Shown here in pieces: positions 1-7,554 of a stretch of 64,000 nucleotides of DNA (the first letter of the stretch is position 1; the number at the start of each line of letters is the position of its first letter). Position numbers and translations under genes: made by a program. The notes under the pieces are model-generated. The model saw nothing but the letters and a program-made list of their open reading frames with translations, made no database searches and had not been told where the DNA came from. Source of the stretch: Flexivirga oryzae (GTDB taxonomy: Bacteria; Actinomycetota; Actinomycetes; Actinomycetales; Dermatophilaceae); NCBI RefSeq assembly GCF_014190805.1, contig NZ_JACHVQ010000007.1, positions 21,488-85,487 of the forward strand, read 5' to 3'.

Positions 1-899
1 GTGAGCACCACGCGTGCCGTGTCGGAGAGTTCGAGCAGCGTGACCAGCTTGCCGAGGACAACGGTGCCGGCGGCGACCATGGTCGCGGCGTGGATCAGCG
101 CGGACGCAGGTGTCGGACCCTCCATGGCGTCCGGCAGCCAGTCCTGGAAGGGCACCTGGGCGGACTTGCCGGCGACGGCGCAGATCAGGCAGAGCAGCGC
201 CGCGGTGAGCGCGGTGTGGTGCTCGGCTCCGGCGTGGGTCCAGTGTGCGACGACCGTGTGGATGCGCGTGCTGTGCGCGCCGAGGGACAGGATCGCCAGC
301 CCGATGACCAGTGGGGTGTCGGCGATGCGGGTGACCATGAAGGCCTTGTATGCCGCCCGCCGCGCCTTCGGTCGTTCCGACTCGTGACCGATCAGCAGGT
401 AGGAGCACCAGCCCATCAGCTCCCAGCCGATCAGGGTCAGCAGCATGTCCCCGGACAACACCACCAGCTGCATGGCGGCGGTGAAAAGGCCGACACCGGC
501 GGCGAACTGGCGGTACCGCGGGTCGCTGTAGAGATACCAGCGGGTGAAGATCTGCACCACCCACGAGACCAGTCCGACGGCAACGGCGACGAGCACGGAC
601 AGCCGGTCGACCTGCAGGTGCAGCGGGATGCTGAAGCCGGGCCCGACCGGCAGGTCCCCGACCGTCTCCGGGCCGGCGACCGCTCCTCCCCGGACCTGTT
701 GGGCCAGCAGGATGATCGGGGCGAGGAGCCCGAGGAAGCTGAGGGCCGAGGCGACGACGAACGCCTGCGTGCTCTTGCGCGTGAACAGGATGATGAGCAC
801 CGGTATGGCGGCAGGTAGCAGCACGACCAGGTGACTCGGCTGGACCGGGAGGTCCAGCGCCAGGGTCGTGGTGTCGAGGCGGCCGTCGGCGAGGATCAC
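1..899 (-). CDS. nuoL: NADH-quinone oxidoreductase subunit L, secondary operon (partial, runs off left edge)
   Basis: Antiporter-like, proton-pumping membrane subunit of complex I; only the first 299 or so residues lie in the window, because the reading frame is still open at base 1. The visible part has hydrophobic segments, the motif GWELMGWCSYLLIGHE, then GKSAQVPFQDWLPDAMEGPT and the helix SALIHAATMVAAGT. These are the signature loops and the lysine/histidine helices of the NuoL/M/N family. The start is the GTG at 899, which overlaps the TGA of nuoK (GTGA), as at most junctions of this operon. It is clearly diverged from the full NuoL at 38977-40878. Whether nuoM and nuoN follow cannot be seen. 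Confidence 0.93.
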   Translation of the reverse strand, partial: MILADGRLDTTTLALDLPVQPSHLVVLLPAAIPVLIILFTRKSTQAFVVASALSFLGLLAPIILLAQQVRGGAVAGPETVGDLPVGPGFSIPLHLQVDRLSVLVAVAVGLVSWVVQIFTRWYLYSDPRYRQFAAGVGLFTAAMQLVVLSGDMLLTLIGWELMGWCSYLLIGHESERPKARRAAYKAFMVTRIADTPLVIGLAILSLGAHSTRIHTVVAHWTHAGAEHHTALTAALLCLICAVAGKSAQVPFQDWLPDAMEGPTPASALIHAATMVAAGTVVLGKLVTLLELSDTARVVL

Positions 900-1201
900 T
901 CGCGCTCACCCGCCTGCGCCATGTCGATGTTCCCGCGGGACCGGAAGATCGCGAGGATCACCCCGAGCGCGACGGCGATCTCCGCCGCGGCGATGGTGAT
1001 GACGAAGATCGTCATGATCTGCCCGGCCCGCATCGTGTCACTGGTCAGCGACCCGACGGTCACGAAGAGCAGGCCGGCCGCGGCGAGCATCAACTCGACG
1101 CCGATCAACACCAGGATCGCGTTGCGGCGGGCGAGCACACCGTAGAGACCGATGCCGAAGAGCAGCCCGACGACCACCATCGGCGGCGCGGAGTGGATCA
1201 C
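896..1201 (-). CDS. nuoK: NADH-quinone oxidoreductase subunit K, secondary operon
   Basis: Small (101 aa) three-helix membrane subunit of complex I. The protein shows the NuoK core: ARRNAILVLIGVELMLAAAG with the conserved membrane glutamate in GVELML, and a second acidic residue in IAAAEIAVALGVILAIFR. The start is taken as the GTG at 1201, overlapping the nuoJ stop (GTGA); a downstream ATG eight codons in is possible. It sits between nuoJ and nuoL with overlapping ends, so translational coupling is likely. The length matches the family. It is a paralogue of the NuoK at 40895-41194. Confidence 0.94.
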   Translation of the reverse strand: MIHSAPPMVVVGLLFGIGLYGVLARRNAILVLIGVELMLAAAGLLFVTVGSLTSDTMRAGQIMTIFVITIAAAEIAVALGVILAIFRSRGNIDMAQAGERE

Positions 1202-1728
1202 CGCATCTTCCCCTCGGTCGCGCCGCGGCGCCCGATCGGCAGCCGGGCCAGGGCCAGCGCGGCGACCAGCGCCACCAGCAGCAGCGCGGACAGCAGCTCG
1301 AACGGCCAGACCCAGCTGCCGAACAGCCGGGTGGCCAGCAGGTGCGTGCCGCCGCCGTTGATGCGCTGCCTGCTGTTGCCGAATGCGCCGACCAGCACCG
1401 CGGAGAGCAGCGCGGCCGTCGCCGCACCGACGACGAGTGCCGCCGCACGCTGGACCAGGGAGGTGTCGTGCTCGTGGCTGCGACCGATCGGCGCCCGGGT
1501 GAGCATCAGCGCGAAGAGGACGAGCACGACCACCGCACCGACATACACGAGCAGCTGCACCAGCGCGACGAATTCGGCACCGAGCACCAGGTAACAACCG
1601 CACAGGGCAGCCAGGCTGACGATCAGCCAGAGTGCGGAGTGGACCAGGTGTTTGGTGCTGACGGCGAGCAGCGCCGATGCCACGCTGATCGCCCCGGCGA
1701 TGGTGAAGAGGACGTCGTAGGTCGTCAT
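1198..1728 (-). CDS. nuoJ: NADH-quinone oxidoreductase subunit J, secondary operon
   Basis: Membrane subunit of complex I, 176 aa with five predicted helices. It has the NuoJ pattern: an N-terminal helix, then KHLVHSALWLIVSLAALCGC and the helix EFVALVQLLVYVGAVVVLVL, where the VYVGAVV stretch is the pi-bulge helix linked to coupling in this family. The ATG at 1728 overlaps the nuoI stop (ATGA). It lacks the long hydrophilic C-terminal tail of the other NuoJ in this window (41198-41998, 266 aa). The low similarity between the two copies argues for an old second operon, not a recent duplication. Confidence 0.94.
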   Translation of the reverse strand: MTTYDVLFTIAGAISVASALLAVSTKHLVHSALWLIVSLAALCGCYLVLGAEFVALVQLLVYVGAVVVLVLFALMLTRAPIGRSHEHDTSLVQRAAALVVGAATAALLSAVLVGAFGNSRQRINGGGTHLLATRLFGSWVWPFELLSALLLVALVAALALARLPIGRRGATEGKMR

Positions 1729-2231
1729 CCGGCCGCCTCGCCCGGTGACACACCGTCCGCGTCGGGCGCCGCACCGGGGTCGATCGGCTCCGGCGGCGGC
1801 ACCGTGCGCATCCACTCCCCCAGTTTCTCCTTCTCGTGCAACAGGTTCCGGATGTCGCCGTCGGCATACTCGAACTCGGGGCTCCAGAACAACGCGTCGA
1901 AGGGGCACACCTCGATGCAGATCCCGCAGTACATGCACAGGCTGAAGTCGATCGCGAAACGATCCAGCATGTTGTGCTGGCGGGCGCGTCCGCCCTCCGG
2001 GCCGGGCGGGACGGTCTCCTTGTGCGAGTCGATGTAGATGCACCAGTCGGGGCACTCCCGGGCACAGAGCATGCAGGAGGTGCAGTTCTCCTCCAGCAGC
2101 GCGATGACCCCGCGACTGCGGTCGGGCAGGTCGGGTTGCACGTGCGGGTACTGCTGGGTGGGTGCGTGCGTGACCATGGTGCGGGCGGTTGTCGCCATAC
2201 CCTTGGCCAGCCCGGTCAGGAACTTGGACAT
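1725..2231 (-). CDS. nuoI: NADH-quinone oxidoreductase subunit I, secondary operon
   Basis: Ferredoxin-like subunit (168 aa) holding two [4Fe-4S] clusters (N6a, N6b) that pass electrons towards NuoB. Both cysteine sets are present: CTSCMLCARECPDWC near residue 50 and CMYCGICIEVCPFDA near residue 100. The ATG at 2231 overlaps the TAA of nuoH (TAATG). The retained cluster ligands suggest that the arm can still carry electrons even though nuoE, F and G, which normally load it, are not in this operon. The electron donor is therefore unknown; the main operon's NADH module or ferredoxin are possibilities. Confidence 0.95.
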   Translation of the reverse strand: MSKFLTGLAKGMATTARTMVTHAPTQQYPHVQPDLPDRSRGVIALLEENCTSCMLCARECPDWCIYIDSHKETVPPGPEGGRARQHNMLDRFAIDFSLCMYCGICIEVCPFDALFWSPEFEYADGDIRNLLHEKEKLGEWMRTVPPPEPIDPGAAPDADGVSPGEAAG

Positions 2232-3190
2232 TATGAAGTCACCACCACTCCGACTGCTGTGATTGCCAACTGCAGCAACGCGATCGGGACCAGCCCCAGC
2301 CAGGCGACCCGTTGCAGCTGGTCCTCCCGCAGCCGCGGCCAGGCGACCCGGATCCAGATGATGACGAAGGCGAAGATGCCGCCCTTGATCAGCATCCAGA
2401 GCCAGCCGAGCGAGTCGGAGAACGGGCCGGCCCAGGCGCCGAGCCACAGCGCCGCGAGCAGGAAGGACATGACGACGATGCCGGCGTATTCGGCGAGCAG
2501 GAAGAGCGCGAAGCGCAGACCGGTGTATTCGGTGTAGGGCCCCATCACCAGCTCGGAGTCGGCGACCGGCATGTCGAACGGCGGGCGTTGCAGCTCCGCG
2601 GTCGCCGCGACGAGGAAGACGATGGCGCCCGGCAGTTGCCAGATGAGCCACCACGGGTTCCAGGCCTGCGCGATGCCGACCATGGACAGCGATCCGGCGG
2701 CGATCGCGAACGACGCGCAGACCAGGATCAGCGGGAGTTCGTAGGACACCAGCTGGGCCGCGGTGCGCATGCCACCGAGCAGCGAGTACTTGTTGCCGCT
2801 GGACCAGCCCGCCATCAGCGTCCCGAGGGTGCCGATGCCGCTGACCGCCAGCAGCCAGACGAGGCCGCCGGGGACGTTGGCGCCGAAGAAGTCCGAGCCG
2901 AACGGGATGACCGCGAGCGCCAGCAGGTAGGACACGATGCCGAGCGCCGGTGCCAGCCGGAAGACGCTCTTGTCCGCGGCGAGCGGGACGACGTCCTCCT
3001 TCTGGACGAACTTCACCCCGTCGGCGATGAGCTGCGCCCAGCCGTGGAAGCCGCCCGCCTCCATCGGGCCGAGCCGCCCCTGCATGTGCGCCATCACCTT
3101 GTGCTCGGTCTGGCCGACGACCAACGGCAGCACCAGGAAGGCGGCCAGCACACACACCGACCGGATGACGATCTCGACGTATTCGTTCAT
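2231..3190 (-). CDS. nuoH: NADH-quinone oxidoreductase subunit H, secondary operon
   Basis: Membrane subunit (319 aa, about eight helices) that forms the quinone tunnel together with NuoB and NuoD. Diagnostic stretches are HMQGRLGPMEAGGFHGWAQL followed by IADGVKF (the GR-GP and ADG-K pattern), ELPLILVCAS, and AELQRPPFDMPVADSELVMG, which replaces the usual ETNR-PFDL-E-ESELV loop of the main copy. The ATG at 3190 starts immediately after the nuoC TAG (3193-3191) with no spacer. That direct junction leaves no room for nuoD, which normally sits between C and H. Confidence 0.95.
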   Translation of the reverse strand: MNEYVEIVIRSVCVLAAFLVLPLVVGQTEHKVMAHMQGRLGPMEAGGFHGWAQLIADGVKFVQKEDVVPLAADKSVFRLAPALGIVSYLLALAVIPFGSDFFGANVPGGLVWLLAVSGIGTLGTLMAGWSSGNKYSLLGGMRTAAQLVSYELPLILVCASFAIAAGSLSMVGIAQAWNPWWLIWQLPGAIVFLVAATAELQRPPFDMPVADSELVMGPYTEYTGLRFALFLLAEYAGIVVMSFLLAALWLGAWAGPFSDSLGWLWMLIKGGIFAFVIIWIRVAWPRLREDQLQRVAWLGLVPIALLQLAITAVGVVVTS

Positions 3191-3730
3191 CTACCGCGGA
3201 CCCCAGCTCTCGTCGGGGACACCGGGCGGTTGCAGGCGACGCCGCGGCGCGCGGGCGGGCTTGCCGTCGGTGCCGCCACCGCCGGGCTCCTTGGCACCGG
3301 GCCACGGCTTGCTCGCGCGGGCGGTGAGGACGAACGACTTGCGCAACGGGTTACCGTCGAAAGCGTCGGGCAGCAACAGTTTTCGCAGTTTCCCGCCGAT
3401 CGGGTCGGTGAAGCCGTCGAAGCCGATGCCGAACATCTCGAAGGTCTCACGCTCGTGCCAGGCTGCGCCGGACCAGAGCCCGGTGCAGCTGGGCAGCGTC
3501 GCACCGTCGTCGATGCGCGTGTGCACCAGGACCTCGCGCAGCGCGCCGGCGGTGACGTCGTAGAGGTGGACGACGACGTCGAAGCCCGGGTCGGCCTCGG
3601 CGTCGGTCTCGTCCACCGCGGTCAGGAAGTCGAAGAAGGTGAAACCTTCGTCGCGTTGCTGCTCGAGGACGTCGAGCCACTCGGTGGGATCACAGCTGAC
3701 AGAGGGGACTTCGTATGACGTGTCGGTCAC
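3191..3730 (-). CDS. nuoC: NADH-quinone oxidoreductase subunit C, secondary operon
   Basis: Peripheral-arm subunit (179 aa) that packs against NuoB and NuoD. The family signature is present as GLWSGAAWHERETFEMFGI; the following GF-DP-LRKLLLPD loop is a variant of the usual GHP-L-RIL-PDDW. No NuoD domain is fused to it; the C-terminus is a proline/arginine-rich tail. The start is the GTG at 3730, overlapping the nuoB stop (GTGA). The next gene is nuoH, so the usual C-D order is broken. Main-operon counterpart: 50088-50837. Confidence 0.92.
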   Translation of the reverse strand: MTDTSYEVPSVSCDPTEWLDVLEQQRDEGFTFFDFLTAVDETDAEADPGFDVVVHLYDVTAGALREVLVHTRIDDGATLPSCTGLWSGAAWHERETFEMFGIGFDGFTDPIGGKLRKLLLPDAFDGNPLRKSFVLTARASKPWPGAKEPGGGGTDGKPARAPRRRLQPPGVPDESWGPR

Positions 3731-4317
3731 GACTCCCCTTCCCCGGGCGGAGCCACCAATGGGCGGCTCACCTCGGCGGCGGTGACCTTGCGACCGGCGT
3801 TCGCGCCCAGCTTGGCGCGCAACCCCTTGCTCTGCAGCTTCTCGGCGGCGATCTGCTCCTGCAGCACGCGGATGCCGTGCAGCAGGCCTTCCGGGCGCGG
3901 CGGGCAACCGGGCACGTAGACGTCGACCGGGATCAGCTGGTCGACACCCTTAGTCACGCAGTAGGAGTCCCAGTAGGGCCCGCCGGAGTTGCTGCAGGCG
4001 CCGAAGCTGATGACGTACTTGGGTTCTGGCATCTGGTCGTAGAGCCGACGGACCGCGGGCGCCATCTTGTCGGTGACCGTGCCCGACACCACCATCAGGT
4101 CGGCCTGCCGGGGCCCGGGTGCGAAGGGGATGACACCGAGCCGGATGAAGTCGTGGCGCGCCATGGATGCCGCGATGAATTCGATGGCGCAGCAGGCCAG
4201 GCCGAAGTTGAAGACCCACAGCGAGTAGCGGCGGCCCCAGTTGAGCACCACCCGCATCGGCTTGGGCGCCACTTGTTGCGCCAGCCCGACCTTGGGCATG
4301 GGCAGGTCGGTGGTCAT
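3727..4317 (-). CDS. nuoB: NADH-quinone oxidoreductase subunit B, secondary operon
   Basis: Subunit carrying the terminal [4Fe-4S] cluster N2, which reduces quinone. All four ligands are visible: the tandem cysteines in FGLACCAIEFIA, a third in FGACSNSGGPYWDS and the fourth in VPGCPPRPEGLL. The protein has 196 aa, with a slightly extended C-terminus after the conserved core. The ATG at 4317 overlaps the nuoA stop (ATGA). Cluster N2 normally lies at the NuoB/NuoD interface, so an intact NuoB without a neighbouring nuoD implies that NuoD comes from another locus or is dispensable here. Confidence 0.95.
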   Translation of the reverse strand: MTTDLPMPKVGLAQQVAPKPMRVVLNWGRRYSLWVFNFGLACCAIEFIAASMARHDFIRLGVIPFAPGPRQADLMVVSGTVTDKMAPAVRRLYDQMPEPKYVISFGACSNSGGPYWDSYCVTKGVDQLIPVDVYVPGCPPRPEGLLHGIRVLQEQIAAEKLQSKGLRAKLGANAGRKVTAAEVSRPLVAPPGEGES

Positions 4318-4697
4318 GACCTATCGCTCCAGGTGAGCAGGCCGCGGCGGGCGGCGTGCAGCAGGCCGACGAGCACGACGGCGATGAAGATCGCCATCTC
4401 GACCAGGCTGGCGACACCCAGGTGGTGGTCGCGCAACACCAGCGCCCACGGGAAGAGGTAGACCGCGTCGACGGCGAAGACGACATACAAGAAGGCGTAG
4501 GTGATGTACCGGAAGTGGGTCTGTGCCCAGCCACCGGCGACCGGGTCGACGCCGGACTCGTAGGTCGCGAGCTTGGTGAGCGCGGGCGCGCGGGGTGCCA
4601 GGAGCCGCCGCGACATCATGGCAGCGCCGAACAGCACCGCGCCGGCGACACCGACGCCGAGCAGCACCAAGTAACCGGTCACTCCCGAGGACACCAC
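4314..4697 (-). CDS. nuoA: NADH-quinone oxidoreductase subunit A, secondary operon
   Basis: Three-helix membrane subunit (127 aa) and the first gene of this operon. It shows the NuoA core: KLATYESGVDPVAGGWAQTH (the YE-G-P pattern; the canonical cysteine of YECG is Ser here), FRYITYAFLYVVFAVDAVYLF, and an acidic third helix LVEMAIFIAVVL. The main-operon NuoA (51402-51767) keeps the canonical YECG. The start is the ATG at 4697. The roughly 80 bp upstream should hold the promoter, but I could not identify convincing hexamers. Confidence 0.94.
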   Translation of the reverse strand: MVSSGVTGYLVLLGVGVAGAVLFGAAMMSRRLLAPRAPALTKLATYESGVDPVAGGWAQTHFRYITYAFLYVVFAVDAVYLFPWALVLRDHHLGVASLVEMAIFIAVVLVGLLHAARRGLLTWSDRS

Positions 4698-4775
4698 GGC
4701 AGCCTAACGAGCGGACGCCTCACGATGGGGAAGGCGCTCCCAGATTGGACGGTTCGGGACCCTCAACCGATCAGA

Positions 4776-4952
4776 TCACGCGGAGGTACGGCGACCACCT
4801 GCACTCGCCACAGGTTCGACGGGCTCGATTCTGGCTTCCGCGATCTTCCGCACGGCATCCGAGATCGGACGGCCGGTCACGGCTGAGCGATCCACCATTG
4901 CTCGAGCCGCCGCCTTCTGGGCCCGGGTCACGAACACTCGCTTACCGGTCAT
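4776..4952 (-). CDS. small basic/helical protein, unknown function
   Basis: I do not recognise a family with certainty. The 58-residue product begins MTGKRVFVTRAQKAAARAMV and continues with GRPISDAVRKIAEA: a short beta-like start followed by two amphipathic, alanine- and arginine-rich helices, similar in general style to ribbon-helix-helix antitoxin-like proteins. The ATG at 4952 is preferred over the GTG at 4958, because GGAGG ends five bases before the ATG but directly abuts the GTG. No toxin-like partner is adjacent. It stands alone between nuoA and the PEP-mutase-like gene. Confidence 0.6.
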   Translation of the reverse strand: MTGKRVFVTRAQKAAARAMVDRSAVTGRPISDAVRKIAEARIEPVEPVASAGGRRTSA

Positions 4953-5022
4953 CGTCACCTCCGTCGTTGTCCATGTCCAAGAGTACGTCCGCGGCTGTGG
5001 ACGGCCGTGGGTCGATCAATGC

Positions 5023-5820
5023 TCACTCGAACAGTGCGTTCAGCTCCGCCCAGGTGTGCGCGCCTTCCAGCCCGGTGTAGGTTCCCTCGTCCAGCAACTC
5101 GCGGGCTGCTCGCTCGACGTGGCCGAAGACCGCTGCGGCCAGCGAGGACCCCGCCGACACGCGTCGCGCGCCGGCCGCCTTGAGCTGTGCGATGGGTGGA
5201 GCGGACGGGCCGGTCAGGATGTTGACCGGCGCGTCGATGGCGGCGGTGAGCCGTGACACGGTCTCCAGGTCGGTGACCCCCGGGACGAAGATCCCGCTCG
5301 CGCCCGCCTCGAGGTAGGCCGCTGCCCGGGCGACCGTGTCGTCGAAGTCGGCTGCACCCAGCAGGTAGCCGTCGGTGCGTGCGTTGAGGTAGAGATCGAT
5401 GCCGGCCGCATCGGCTGCGTCGCGCACGACCCGCACCCGAGCGGCCGCCTCCTCGACCGGGCGAAGGCCGCGGTCGAACGCGTCCTCGAGGTTGACGCCG
5501 ACCGCCCCGGCTTCGATCACCAGCCGCGTCGTCTCCGCGAGATCCGCTGCGCTGTCGCCGAATCCGCCCTCGATGTCACAGGAGACCGGGACGCTCGACA
5601 CAGCGATGATGCGGCGCAGGTGCTCGAGCATCAGGTTGCGGTCGAGCACGTTGCCGTCCCGGGTGCCGAGCGACCACGCGACGGCCGCACTCGACGTCGC
5701 CAGTGCCGGGGCGCCCGCCTGCTGGATGATCCGGGCGGACGCTGCGTCCCAGCAGTTCGGTAACACCAGGAGGTCGTCGTGGAGGGCGCGGAAGGTGGCG
5801 GCGAGCTCGGTCTGTGTCAT
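5023..5820 (-). CDS. isocitrate lyase/PEP mutase superfamily protein
   Basis: Probable Mg2+-dependent C-C or P-C bond lyase of the ICL/PEPM superfamily, 265 aa. Visible features of the TIM-barrel active site: LPNCWDAASARI near the N-terminus, SCDIEGGFGD (the metal-binding D-E-G stretch), GVNLEDAFDRGLRP and LNARTDGYLL. The catalytic loop does not carry the KKCGH signature of true isocitrate lyase, so it is more like the oxaloacetate-decarboxylase or carboxyphosphonoenolpyruvate mutase-like members; the substrate cannot be read from sequence. The ATG at 5820 is preceded by GGAAG. It lies 73 bp downstream of dinB on the same strand, possibly co-transcribed. Confidence 0.85.
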   Translation of the reverse strand: MTQTELAATFRALHDDLLVLPNCWDAASARIIQQAGAPALATSSAAVAWSLGTRDGNVLDRNLMLEHLRRIIAVSSVPVSCDIEGGFGDSAADLAETTRLVIEAGAVGVNLEDAFDRGLRPVEEAAARVRVVRDAADAAGIDLYLNARTDGYLLGAADFDDTVARAAAYLEAGASGIFVPGVTDLETVSRLTAAIDAPVNILTGPSAPPIAQLKAAGARRVSAGSSLAAAVFGHVERAARELLDEGTYTGLEGAHTWAELNALFE

Positions 5821-5893
5821 GGCTTCCACGCTAGATGAGGGGCACCGTCGAGCACTCGCGAGTTTCCGCCATCGACGCAGCTGCGCGGCGCGG

Positions 5894-6970
5894 TCACGGG
5901 GCGCCGCGACGGCCGTGCGTACGTGGTGCGTCATACCCTCCGGGTGGCGGGACCATCTCGGCGCGAACCCCGAGCAGTCGCACCGGTCGGTCGTCGGACA
6001 GCCCCCGGTAGAGGGCGAAAGCGGTGTCGGCGATGGCCTCGGCCGCAAAGGTGGGCTCGGGCAGCTTGCGCACCCGGGTGAAGGTGAAGAAGGGTGCGAA
6101 GCGGATCTTCAGATGCACCCGTTGGCACTGGCGCCCCTCGGCCCGTATGTCGGACTCGACCTGGGTCGCGAGCTCTCCCAGGGCAGTGCGGATCTCGTCC
6201 TGGGTCACCAGGTCCTGCTGGTACGTGGTCTCCCGGCCGTGTGCCCGCGCGACCCACGGCGTGTCGTCGACGACCGCGCTCCCGGCACCGCGGCCGAGCC
6301 GGCCGATGTGCGGACCGGTGTTCGGCCCGAACTCGGCTGCGAGCAGGTCGTCCGGGGCGGCCGCGAGGTCGTTGACGGTGCGGATGTCGTGTGTTTCCAG
6401 TCGTTTCGCCGTCTGGGTGCCGATGCCCCACAACGCTTTCACCGGCCGCTCGCCCATCACATCCAGCCAGTTGTCGCGGGTCAGCTGGAACACGCCGCGC
6501 GGCTTGCCGAGGTCGGTGGCGACCTTCGCCCGGACCTTGGTGTCACCGATGCCGACGCTGCAGTCGAGCCCGGTCGCGTCGAGCACTGCCGCTTGCACCG
6601 CACGCGCGGTCGCGACGGGGTCGTCCGCCTGCAGCCCCACGAACGCCTCGTCCCAGCCGAGCACCTCCACGACCGCACCCGGGAAGTCTCGCAAGGTCTG
6701 CATGACGCGGGCCGAAACCGCCTCGTACACCGGGAAATCCACCGGGAGGAAGATCGCGTCGGGGCATCTCTTCACGGCGATCTTGAGGGGCATGCCGGAC
6801 CGGATACCGAACTCCCGCGCCTCGTAGGAGGCGGTCGACACCACGGCCCGCTCGGTCGGGTCGCCGCGGCCACCGACCACGACCGGCTTGCCGGCCAGCT
6901 CGGGGCGACGCTGGATCTCGACGGCAGCAAGGAACTGGTCCATGTCGACGTGCAGGACCCAGGCCGTCAT
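5894..6970 (-). CDS. dinB: DNA polymerase IV, DinB2-like (leucine at the steric-gate position)
   Basis: Y-family translesion polymerase, 358 aa. The palm holds the catalytic acidic residues: HVDMDQFLAAVE (Asp9, Asp11) and LGWDEAFVGL, which replaces the common SIDEAF. The thumb has a helix-hairpin-helix WGIGTQTAKRLE near residue 180, followed by the little-finger domain. In most DinB proteins the residue after the conserved Phe (here Phe13) is aromatic and excludes ribonucleotides; here it is Leu14, as I recall for Mycobacterium smegmatis DinB2, which can incorporate rNTPs. The start is the ATG at 6970 with GAGGTGAGC upstream. There is no beta-clamp-like C-terminal tail that I can recognise. 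Confidence 0.93.
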   Translation of the reverse strand: MTAWVLHVDMDQFLAAVEIQRRPELAGKPVVVGGRGDPTERAVVSTASYEAREFGIRSGMPLKIAVKRCPDAIFLPVDFPVYEAVSARVMQTLRDFPGAVVEVLGWDEAFVGLQADDPVATARAVQAAVLDATGLDCSVGIGDTKVRAKVATDLGKPRGVFQLTRDNWLDVMGERPVKALWGIGTQTAKRLETHDIRTVNDLAAAPDDLLAAEFGPNTGPHIGRLGRGAGSAVVDDTPWVARAHGRETTYQQDLVTQDEIRTALGELATQVESDIRAEGRQCQRVHLKIRFAPFFTFTRVRKLPEPTFAAEAIADTAFALYRGLSDDRPVRLLGVRAEMVPPPGGYDAPRTHGRRGAP

Positions 6971-7020
6971 ACCGCTCACCTCGCTGGGGACCAGCATGCC
7001 CGACGAGCAGGCCGGGGTGG

Positions 7021-7482
7021 TCAGGCCATGCCGGTGCCGGCGACCTGACGGGTGGTTACGTTGATCCGGTTGAAGAGATTGGTCGTGGAGATCCACAGGA
7101 CCAGGGCCGCGAGGGCCTTCTCGTCATACCGGTCGGCAACCTCGTCCCACACCGCATCGGGCACCGGGTCGAGACTGTCGGCGATGCGGGTCATGTGCTC
7201 GGCCAGCAACAGCGCGGCTCGCTCGTCGTCGGTGAAGTACGGCGCATCGCGCCAGCCGGCGAGGGTCATCAGCCGCTCGTCGCTCTCCCCCGCCTTGCGG
7301 GCGGAGCGCATACCGTAGTTGAGACACCACGAGCAGCCGTTGATCTGGCTGACACGCAGGTGCACGAGCTCCAGCGTCTCGTCCGGAACGCCTTGCCCGT
7401 GAACGGCGTTGACGACGGCGAGGATGCCCTTGGTGGCGGACTCGTCGAGTAGACCGGCCGGGTTCGTCATACGGGGTTCCAT
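7021..7482 (-). CDS. carboxymuconolactone decarboxylase/AhpD-like family protein
   Basis: Small (153 aa) all-helical protein of the CMD/AhpD fold, a group of peroxidase/alkylhydroperoxidase-like enzymes. The redox CxxC pair lies in VSQINGCSWCLNYGMRSAR, followed by a nearby Lys-Ala-Gly-Glu turn and a C-terminal helix. The ATG at 7482 has AAGGAG about eight bases upstream. The gene diverges from an ECF sigma factor 72 bp away, and an ECF41-type promoter (7527-7553) points at it. CMD proteins are the typical targets of ECF41 sigma factors, so it is probably part of the neighbouring sigma's regulon. The substrate is unknown. Confidence 0.9.
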   Translation of the reverse strand: MEPRMTNPAGLLDESATKGILAVVNAVHGQGVPDETLELVHLRVSQINGCSWCLNYGMRSARKAGESDERLMTLAGWRDAPYFTDDERAALLLAEHMTRIADSLDPVPDAVWDEVADRYDEKALAALVLWISTTNLFNRINVTTRQVAGTGMA

Positions 7483-7526
7483 GGTGATGAGCTCCTTGAA
7501 TGTGTGATTGCAGGGTCATCACAGGT

Positions 7527-7553
7527 GACGTACGCCGACAGGAGAATGTGACA
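7527..7553 (-). promoter_or_regulatory. ECF41-type promoter of the CMD gene
   Basis: Read on the minus strand: TGTCACA at 7553-7547, a 16-nt spacer, then CGTC at 7530-7527. This matches exactly the ECF41 consensus TGTCACA-N16-CGTC that I recall from the literature. The predicted transcript start, near 7520, leaves a leader of about 40 nt before the CMD ATG, with AAGGAG inside it. The -35 box lies directly in front of the divergent sigma gene. Confidence 0.75.
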
Positions 7554-7554
7554 C

